This document shows positions 55,643 through 64,000 of a stretch of DNA of 64,000 nt, piece after piece. How positions within the stretch are numbered: the stretch's first letter is position 1; each line of letters begins with the position of its first letter. The notes under the pieces were generated by a model that saw nothing but the letters and a program-made list of their open reading frames with translations, ran no database searches and was not told where the DNA came from. The position numbers and the translations under genes are program-made. Source of the stretch: Multifurca ochricompacta (Eukaryota; Basidiomycota; Agaricomycetes; Russulales; Russulaceae); the NCBI GenBank assembly GCA_022496185.1, contig WTXG01000114.1:1-64000 (forward strand), given 5' to 3'.

Positions 55643-56797
55643 TTCCACTTCATTCACTACAAGTTTGTCCTGTGTGTCCGACTCTCTCCCTCTCTCTCTG
55701 GCTGTAATCTAGTTTACTTTCCTGCTCGACTCACGCCCGCAAATTGTGATTGATTGAGCTACGATAACCGGCCGAGACCCTCCGTCACACTTACCAAAGA
55801 GTGACCTCAATAGCAAAATGAATGAGTGAACCAGTTCTACTTAAACGTACAATGGATGCCACTCCATCCAAAACATGGTGATATTCTTCCAGCTGCGCTT
55901 TTTTCTTGTTTCCGCGATTAGATCGGTCTCCTGCGCTTTGGACGCATTCGCTCTCGTGGCTTCTGGCGGCAAGTTTACGCGCAGTGACCTATTTTGAGTT
56001 CTCGATCGACCGCTAGTGGGCGTTGGCGTTGGGCGGCGAGGAAAATATAACCTCTCACCGATTTACAGTATTAAATGACTCTCTACGTCACACGATTAAC
56101 ACATCCAAGGTACGCTTGACGCCAAAACGAAAAGTTTAATAGGTGGCCACCACGTCAGTCTAAATCGGCGCCAACTCCTTGACAGGCTGGGTGCCCAACA
56201 GTCGTATAATTTCGAAGCTTGAACTCGTGTATATTCGACATCGCCATGTAGAAAACATAGAGGAGTCTCTCGTATAGAGACCGTACAACAACGTGAAGGA
56301 TTCTGTATTGATGGGTTTGACGTAGTGTGTCAATTGTTGGTATCGACTCCACCCACTCTCTAAGGGTGGGCAACGCCATCACATCCTGAAGCGCTTAATT
56401 GAAGTTCTGCTTGATGATCACTGATGGAGTGGAGTGTTACTGGATGGACAATACAGGATGAACAATGAACAGAACACCGCACGTGCGAGTAGCTCCTTAG
56501 CGGGTTGTTCTTCGGTCGAAGCCGCGTGTACTACTCATCCGTAGACTCGTAGACTCCACAGAGCGTAAGTTTCCGATAACAACCCCCAACGCTTGTCGTG
56601 CTTCTTTCTTTCAGACCTCTCCCCATCATTACCCATTGGAACCGGACGTGCAGAGGGTCATAAATAGTTGTGAACTGAAAGCTTGGATAGCGCTCGCGGT
56701 GCTCTTACCCAACGTGAGATCCCCTTGTCCTCTTGACGCGCCAGGCTAATTCTTCTCACTCGTACATCGTTTGTAGGACGGCTATGCTTGTCGATAT
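55643..56797. other. intergenic
   Basis: About 1.15 kb. A minus-strand frame at 56155-56382 (75 residues) has a protein-like look but no recognisable family and no visible splice partners. The right end is the F-box gene leader. Confidence 0.45.
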
Positions 56798-57998
56798 ATG
56801 GAGTTTCCACTGGAGGTGTACTCGTTGATCGCGCGGCATGTCGAAAGGCCCACCGACCTACGCACGCTTTGTTTGGTCTCCAAGGGTTCTCGGAGGGCTG
56901 CTGAACGCGCGCTTTATCGAAAATTGGACGTACGCGAGCTCTCCACTACGACCATGCTCTGTAGGATCTTGGCCGAGCAGCCTAGACTATCGCAGTTGGT
57001 CATCAGCCTCACAATCTCCCTGAACGAGGAACTGCGCGGTGACAGTGGAACCAACTTCAAAGAACAAAAAATTTTAACACCGTTATCTGACTCCGATTAT
57101 TGGACCTCTGTTTCCAAGGCACTTCAAAAAACTACGCGCTTGCGCTCACTTCGCATCTATGTGGACAATGGCATTCCCTCGAAGCACGCGTGGATACTCA
57201 GTGGCTGCAGTTTTCAGCTCCATACCTTTCATTGCGACCTCGCCTGGGACGCGCACCTCATTTTTTTCCTTTCCGAACAACGCAAACTTTTCGATCTACG
57301 CATTTCCGATTTCAACGAAGAAAACCCAGAAAATGTTTCTATCAGCACACATTCTCTCAGACAAGCACGCACTCTTCCTAGCCTCTCCATCCTCGACTGC
57401 ACCTTTACCGAAGCTGTAGGTGTCTTCGTTCCAGGCCGCCCTGTGACGCATGTCAAGACGTGCTTCTCTAGCTCCAATCCTGAGGCGAAGCGCGTGGAAC
57501 TCGCCTTGCTCCTGGCCGATTTGCGGCTCTCAACGCAGCCCCTACGCTCCCTGACCGTTGCAGACGAGGCATACACGACCGCTTTCTCTCTAGAACTCTT
57601 ATCATCGCTTGTCAAGGCGTTCGGACTGTCGCCCCAGTTGAGGTACGTGGGCCCCCTGGCCCTGCCTGTCGATGGGCGCGAGGCAAGTTTAAAATGTTTT
57701 TGGGACTGCTGTTGCGCCCAGCTTATAATCAATTTCCCTATAGCGGCTCGTGTTTTACGGCTACCTCGCGCGCCTGCGTGGACTTCGGAGCGCGGAGCTG
57801 GATGTTTCCGAGTGGGAGCCGCGACCCGAATCATTTGCGGCGCTGCGTGGGCTCGCACGCGAACTCCACCTGTTTGTTCCATCTATCGTCACCCTCATAT
57901 TTGTGAGGGACCTTGAGCCAACGGTTCTGCGGGCCGCCAATGGGTTATGGCAGGTAGCAGATGACATCATTGCAGATACGCTCTGGAGAATCCCGTAA
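56798..57998 (+). CDS. F-box-like protein
   Basis: Two exons (56798-57682 and 57744-57998) joined over a GC-AG intron (GAG|GCAAGT..CTATAG) give 379 residues. The N-terminus MEFPLEVYSLIARHV, then TDLRTLCLVSKGSRRAAERA and LYRKLDV, is the F-box helix bundle typical of mushroom F-box proteins, which link substrates to Skp1-Cullin ubiquitin ligases. The rest is Leu-rich (..LRSLRIYVDNG.., LPSLSILDCTF) without a countable repeat, then RLVFYGYLARLRGLRSAEL and ADDIIADTLWRIP at the end. Reading straight through the intron gives a 372-codon frame whose last 60 residues are Arg/Ala-rich and unlike protein, so the spliced form is preferred. Agaricomycetes carry very large F-box families; the target is unknown. 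Confidence 0.8.
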
Positions 57999-60900
57999 CC
58001 AGCTGACGCAAAATACCCTTCATAACCCATACGTATAGCCCGGTGATGGGGAGTAGTTGGCTTGTTCTGGGCCGGCTAAAAGGCTTCTTCATGAGCGCTG
58101 CTGTTCCGTTCATGTAGCATTACTTATCAGCGCGCAGGGTAGTCTCATTGGATTCATCCTAGATATGCGTACTGCGCACAAGGCCGAGCTTATCTCACTC
58201 ACCTCACAGTACTCTCTGACATGCAATCAATCAATCTCGGAACAAGGTTCCCTCCGGTCGCGTCTCAAATCCTGTCAGGTCATTTTGAAGACCCAGGCCA
58301 AATGTGCCAGCATTTCATTTCACCCATTCACCCACTTCAACGCTACGAACAGAACAAGATTTAACGTAGTTTATCAGAGCCCTGGCGAGCTCGCGTCGCT
58401 GAGGGGCTCACCGGTTATCTCCGTTTAGATAGGACGCTCAAGCTTGTTCTTACCAGACAGAGTAAGGTGGAAACCTGTCATCTCTACCGATCTGTCGGTG
58501 AGACCAGGCATTCTGCGGCGATGCGGCGAAGGAGCGGCGGGTCTATCAGTCCATGTCCATGATAATAGATGGTCTGCTTTATTGCGGAAACTTGAGTCAA
58601 GGGCGTGTAAGATCCGTGCACACGTGGTAGGTGTCGTGCAGCCGCGTGACGTGTAGTGGTGTCGCGGTTCAATAACTTCGGCTGTTAGTCAAGCTTTTTG
58701 CCGTATTTTACTTTTTACGAGTTGTTCCGCTCTCCGTGGCATCAGAGAACCTTCAAACTCATTACGTTTACTCCCTTCATTAAATGCCTGCAACAATGGA
58801 TCCTTCCAACGACACTCTTGTGAGTACTGAGAACTTTCCGAAGATAGGGCTTCGGGCATCAACGTTGATCACGTTTCGTCCATCTAGGTATCACTATCCG
58901 ACCAACAATTGAAGTAGACAAGACAATAAATACATCTTGCGCTTCGTCATTCCATACTCTGGTCGGACGAGCCAATTAAACACATTCATCTCTTAGAGGA
59001 TGGTGCCGAGTTTCACTATGGCGCGTTTCTGTTGGAAGCGTACGTGCCTGTAGCTGTCATTTCATTTCATTTTTTTTCAAGAATGACTTTCCAGAAAAAT
59101 CAAAGCGATAAAAAAAATAAAAAATGAAAATGCCTTCCGCAAAGTGGTGAACAGATCCAGTTCCGCAAATTTGCTTGTAATCCGTTATACCAGAATAGCA
59201 GTATTGTCGTTCGTTTTTGGACACGGCACATGAAATGGTGTGGTATGACACGCGGATATCTTCGGAGGCACGGTATAGGAGATGGTGATTTTTTGCAATT
59301 GGGGACCAGGTTCATTAATAGCGCCTTGGGTGCATTCGTATGGGTGATCGAGACTTGATCCAGAAGACTCATGTCTGGTGTCAGCAGCCACCAAGACTGG
59401 CTGCTATTATGGCCAGGGCACCAGGCATGATCTTCGTTTCCAAACTTGTGGATTGTCACTAATAGCCTTTGTACCCGACAATCAAGAAAAATCGCAATTG
59501 TTCACGGTTTTTATTAACTCACCGCGTTTGTCATAGCCTTTGAGCAGATGCTCTCTCTCTTTTTTGTTTTCCCACTACCTGAGATTCCTCGATGCTAGAT
59601 CGTCTTTGATAACTACCAACTAAAACTGGCCTAGTCTCCCCCATGTGAAGGATTCAGGGGAAGGGTGTTCGTATTGTGTTGACCTCTAAGCCTTATTGTC
59701 TTCTTTTTACAACGGGAAGGTGCTGCGACCAGCCAGGAAACGGGGCGCCTTGACTTACGTGCAACTGAGTGCGTCGTATCATTGATACAGCGTGTCCTAA
59801 CGGCATGGGATGACTGCTGATACGCACGAGGCGTATCCGAGTCACTCACATGCCAGGCCATCGCTGGTTCTATGTTTTCTCAACGACACGAAGGAAGTTG
59901 TGGCCTTGCTACCTTGCTACACGGCCGCTGCCGCTACTCTTGACTAATATTTTAATATTCATTGATGAGGATTTTCTAGCCGAACCCCAAAACAGATTGC
60001 ACCTCATTCCGGTTTATCACATCATGCGGACTCCAACGAAGCTCAAAGGTCATCTATCTGTGTCTCCGCTCATTTCGTGCTGTACCCATATCCCCACCCT
60101 TCGTGGGTTAGTCAATACCTGGTTCGGTTCCAGATTATCTCGGTGTCTGGCGGAAATGAAATGGCCTCCCAAATGACAGCTGACGACGCCACAGGCGCGG
60201 TTTGGTTTCCTCGGCCTCATTCATTGTGAAGCTTTGGGTGCCGACCTTGCTTTGAAAACGTACTGAATTTCCTTTTGTTCAGGGCTCTTGAGCCCGCAGC
60301 GCATTACACTTGTCCTCTTGCGCTCTCAGAAGTGGAAAGGACTAAAACGAATTTTCCACAACGGGAAATCGAATACCTGCCATTTTTTACGGGATGGCAT
60401 AGCAATTACGCTCCGCCTTGCTTTCTGATAGCACCGCCTTCAAGCACACGGATCGATGCGGAAAGTGCGGAATCACAATGAAGCCCATTATCAGCAGCGA
60501 ACTGTTCACGGGGGATCGTGGATCCCGCAACCTAATACGGCTCAAAGTTCCGCGGCACCATCACCAGCGGATGCTAAAATCGAAAACGTCAATCATTATT
60601 CACACCACCACGCGTGCTGCCTACCGTTGTCGAGTCAAAGGTATAAAAGGCCTTCGAATTCGTTGAAACACCAGCACCCTTAACAGACTCTCCTCCCCTA
60701 TTTGTTCACTGTGCATCTCCCGCTGTGGTATCTGTTAGCTGCCAATGCTCCTCGCCCTTCTGTCTCCCTATGAAGCTCAGTGCTGCGATGGCGCCGTTTT
60801 GAGGCAGTCTAAGCGTTTCTGATTCATAGCCGAAACAGAGGGGTAAGCGGCACTGGCTCGCTAGGATCGCTTCGGGGTGATCATAAAACTCATTCGACAA

Positions 60901-63900
60901 CTCTTGCTTTAACCATTAATTATACACAATGACCTCGCACAGAAATTATCTCTTTGCAAGCCTTGGATTACATACAGGCCTGTACGTTCTGTGGACCATA
61001 ATAGTGGGCTAGTACACCTATTGGACTGCTTCCCTTTCCCCCACGGCAATCGTGTGACATTAGTTGAGATCCTGACACTCACACGAGCACCTCTCTTTCG
61101 TTAACCCCTGGCATGTTATGGTCGTTTATGTACTTTTGTGTAATTTGAACCTATTTGAATAGCTATATGTATATGTAATAGCAGTTTGTGGTGGATGTAA
61201 TTGCTTGAATATACTATTCATGTTGTGGTATAATGCACGTGGGAACATCCGAGATTGACTAAACCGTCTGACACTCTTAGTAAATTCAGATTCAGAAGTT
61301 GTGTAACAAGTGATCAAGCTACGCGAGGATGTTGTGTTATTCTTGAGCTGTCAATACACATCGTGGATACACCCAAAGAGAAAGCAAGCGACTGCCCCTG
61401 CAGTTTTGGCTCACCGTCAAACTTTGTATTTGTCAATTTCGCAACAATGCTACGAATGGAGATGTCAATGATAAGTGGCTATGGTATTATGTGATGCAAC
61501 CGATCGCACTGTACAACAGATAGGTAAGGTATGGCAGACGCTGGATAAGTGGCGGAATTATGGGAGGCAGGAGCAACGAATTTGGACACCCTGGGGTACC
61601 AATTTATTATTTGCGTCGCTGGTGCAAATTTTTCTAGGACCATAACTAGACATTCAAAGACTAGGACTAGGCCAGAGGATAAGAGAATATGAACGAAGAC
61701 CCGGAGACTAAAGAAAATTTGACTATTTGAAGGGCAGTAAGAACTGGGATTAAATAACTGAAGGGGAATGACGGACTGCTGGGACGGGGAGGGAAAGAAG
61801 GCCGGAAAGTCCTTGTCATTCGTGGTGTATTAGCAAGCAATAGGGCTCCACCATGATGTTTCTGACGGACAGATACGCGCATATGACTGCAAAACAAAAA
61901 AGGTCCTGCTGGCAGAACGTGAAAGTGAAAGTCGTAGGCCAAAGGTTCAGGGCATTTTACGCACGGATAACAATGAAGTCCGAAGCAGGAACGATCCTAG
62001 GCCTCCGGAGCTGTCAGGAGCACCCATTTTGTGATTTAACGACAACGAAGTCACAAGCTGACCACCCACATTGCAGTAGGCGAGAAACCACTTCTGTCCT
62101 ACCAGCTTATTGTGGTGGGGCCGCCTGGCCCATATGAAGTCACGTATCAGTATATAATTCAGTGGGGGTCCTGTCGCGGGGATCAGGGAATCAATCATAT
62201 GGACGATAGGTCAAAGGCAGAGTCTAAGGTTTGGGTCGTTGTGAGAGTGTGTGAATGGGACGCTTCTAACTTGGCCAGCGTGAAGTTCTGACCATGCGGG
62301 ACATCTGGTATGATATTTGGAAGGGGTTAGAGGGGGCCAAATGCCGGAACAGCCACCGGATTGCCCCACATGCACCGCACTTTCTCGGTCATTCTGGTGC
62401 GTGGGGTAATGCACACGTGTCCCGCTTCAGTATCCCTGGGCCGGCCAATTTACATTGACTCCCCGTTGAGGCTCATGCCACGCGTGTGAAGCTGATAGAG
62501 GACCCGTCATCCATGTCCCAGAGCCATGAATAAAAACGCCTGTTGCCTCTTGGAGTAGCTGGGGCGGATTCAAAATCAGGACTCGCACCCCTGCTTTGAT
62601 GCTCCGCAGAGAATGAAGCGAATGATTTGAAAGAAGGTTTGATTGATATTAGGTGATGTAGAGGTACAAGGAGTACGACAGCCTCCATCCGTACAAGTCG
62701 CGGTTCCCGCAAGGCATGATGAGCGTCTCTAGTAAAACGCCATCTGCGAGAGGGTCCAGGTAAGAGCACGAGGTTCCCAATAGAACAACGGCGCGAAATG
62801 GAACAACTGACTGACCTCGTGGGGCATGCTTCATTAATAGTGTGAGCAGAGAGCATCGCGCTTGGTTCCCGAAGTGCATTCTCGGTGGAAATATTGTATG
62901 CAAGATAGCAGTTGTACAGTATTATGTACGGCAGCAGTGATTCGAGAACCCCGACAAGTTCAGCTGATTGTCGTCATGGCCAGGATTGGGTTATCCGTGG
63001 CTGCGGTGTTCGAGACTGCAAACCAATATAGGATTGGAGCCGAGTTAGAGGTGGCTTTGCATGGTGCAAAAAAACGCTTCAAGTCAAGTGACTGTTGTAG
63101 AAATACCTAGTCCCTTAATACTTGAGATACAGGCTCCAAGAGCGTGGCGTAATCAAGTTCACATGAACTAGTATCCGTTCTGGTCAGAACAGAAGGCGAC
63201 ATTTATCCTATTGCGCGAGGGGGTCACATAAGAGCTGATACTTCTCAACGTCAAGACTGGGAAATTGTGGGCCCGCAAGCCTGGGTACGGCATCGTGGGG
63301 TTGCGGACTAATTATCTGTAGCTGAGGTGCTCATTCTGAATGGCAGCCTATGTTACTTCATGTCGTTAGCTGGAGCGTTTCAATACTATGTCAAAGTACC
63401 ATAGTGTAGAATCCCTTTGAATAGCGCAGTGTGCTGAAGTTTATTGGATGAACTGACTTGAAGAAATAAGCTAGCACGGCGTTGGGAGTAGTACACAGTA
63501 GAGTGAGTAGGCTTAGGCTTAGCCGTGTGAATCTCGAGTCAGCTTTCAAAATTTCATATCCGAATACTGTTTTGGCCACAAATAGTAATTGCGCTAGGCC
63601 AACAAAGGTAAAGCAATCTGCAGGGGACGGACGGCACTATGATGTAAACTATTTCGACTCATTTCTACGCTACGGCACCTGTCTTCAATACTTCAGGCAT
63701 CACTCGCAGGTTCATTCTCTAGCCGCGTGTATCCTGTGCGCCCTTCCTGGATGCAATGTCCTGACACACGTAATAAAGCATGAGCATTCTTGCATGCGCG
63801 CTCACTCAGGGCTGCCGCGCGGCGTGCACTGGAACTGGAAGAAATAACGAGTCAGCATCTGTTGCTCCCTCAGGGCGGCTCCTTGCTGAGGACACTCTAA

Positions 63901-64000
63901 ATTGATTCCGCGACGGCACGACAGCAGTATGTCCGAAACTGTATAAGCGGACGAAGAACGCTAAAGAAAGTTCTGTGCATTTGTATGAGAGAGATAGCAA
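57999..64000. other. 6 kb without a supported gene
   Basis: No frame in this stretch shows a domain, signal peptide plus cysteines, or a phase-consistent exon chain. A short spliceable frame near 58784-58909 (MPATMDPSNDTL, then VSLSDQQLK) is too small to judge. A TATAAAAG box stands at 60642-60649. Composition is even, with few homopolymers, unlike 0-7 kb. It could hold non-coding RNAs, decayed repeats, or genes with unfamiliar products. Confidence 0.45.
60642..60649 (+). promoter_or_regulatory. TATA box without an identified gene
   Basis: TATAAAAG followed by a C/T-rich region (CTCTCCTCCCC at about 60690). The first ATGs downstream (60746, 60771) open only short frames (25 and 10 codons). 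Possibly the promoter of a non-coding RNA or of a gene I cannot read. Confidence 0.3.

Noticed and set aside
56155..56382. 75-codon minus-strand frame (starts MMALPTLREWVESI)
   Set aside because: Protein-like in places, but no family recognised and no splice partners or promoter seen.
57229..57882. 217-codon minus-strand frame
   Set aside because: Arg/Ser-rich shadow of the F-box gene.
57683..57916. Unspliced C-terminus of the F-box frame
   Set aside because: Composition turns Arg/Ala/Trp-rich right after a perfect GCAAGT donor, whereas the spliced frame is Leu-rich and longer, so the read-through is most likely intron.
58784..58909. Possible short precursor peptide (MPATMDPSNDTL, spliced to VSLSDQQLK)
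   Set aside because: I considered a mating pheromone precursor, but there is no C-terminal CaaX motif and no pheromone receptor gene nearby.

Overview
The window is nuclear DNA of a filamentous basidiomycete, most likely an Agaricomycete (mushroom-forming fungus). The genes are split by many short introns of about 45-120 bases. They include a fungal Fzo1 mitofusin, an AP-2 sigma adaptin, a GH16 beta-glucanase, a mushroom-type sesquiterpene synthase, a berberine-bridge-like FAD oxidase and an F-box protein. The repeats are those of such genomes: Copia, LINE, hAT and small inverted-repeat elements. Exon models were built by hand from splice sites, reading phase and family motifs; where a total length is given, phase closure was checked.

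Layout. 0-7 kb: tail of a nucleolar L1-domain protein, then mostly gene-poor, low-complexity DNA with one possible 44-codon gene. 7-24 kb is a compact gene block: quinone oxidoreductase (-), a secreted two-module cysteine-repeat protein (-), FZO1 (-), a 2-oxoglutarate/Fe(II) dioxygenase (-), a secreted three-module paralogue of the cysteine-repeat protein (+), GH16 (+) and a short-chain dehydrogenase (+). 24.9-43.2 kb is a repeat-rich island built around a direct duplication (copy A about 27.3-35.0 kb, copy B about 37.3-43.2 kb). Each copy carries a sesquiterpene synthase: copy B is intact, copy A is broken by frameshifts and by a 1.3 kb hAT-type element inside its metal-binding motif. Solo LTRs, TA-flanked miniature elements, LINE tails and an ankyrin pseudogene fill the rest. 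43.8-50.6 kb: FAD oxidase (-) and MFS transporter (-). Together with the synthase these could form a small sesquiterpenoid cluster (inference). 51-58 kb: tRNA-Thr, a LINE ORF1 remnant, AP-2 sigma (+) and an F-box protein (+). 58-64 kb: no gene I can support.

Three observations stand out. (1) At least seven of about 63 modelled introns use a GC donor instead of GT, far above the usual level of about one percent; one is conserved at the same place in the two secreted paralogues. (2) Three otherwise well-formed genes each lack exactly one base at a short homopolymer, which points to assembly error or very recent decay. (3) The A/B duplication gives filled and empty sites for four mobile insertions, so their order relative to the duplication can be read from the sequence.
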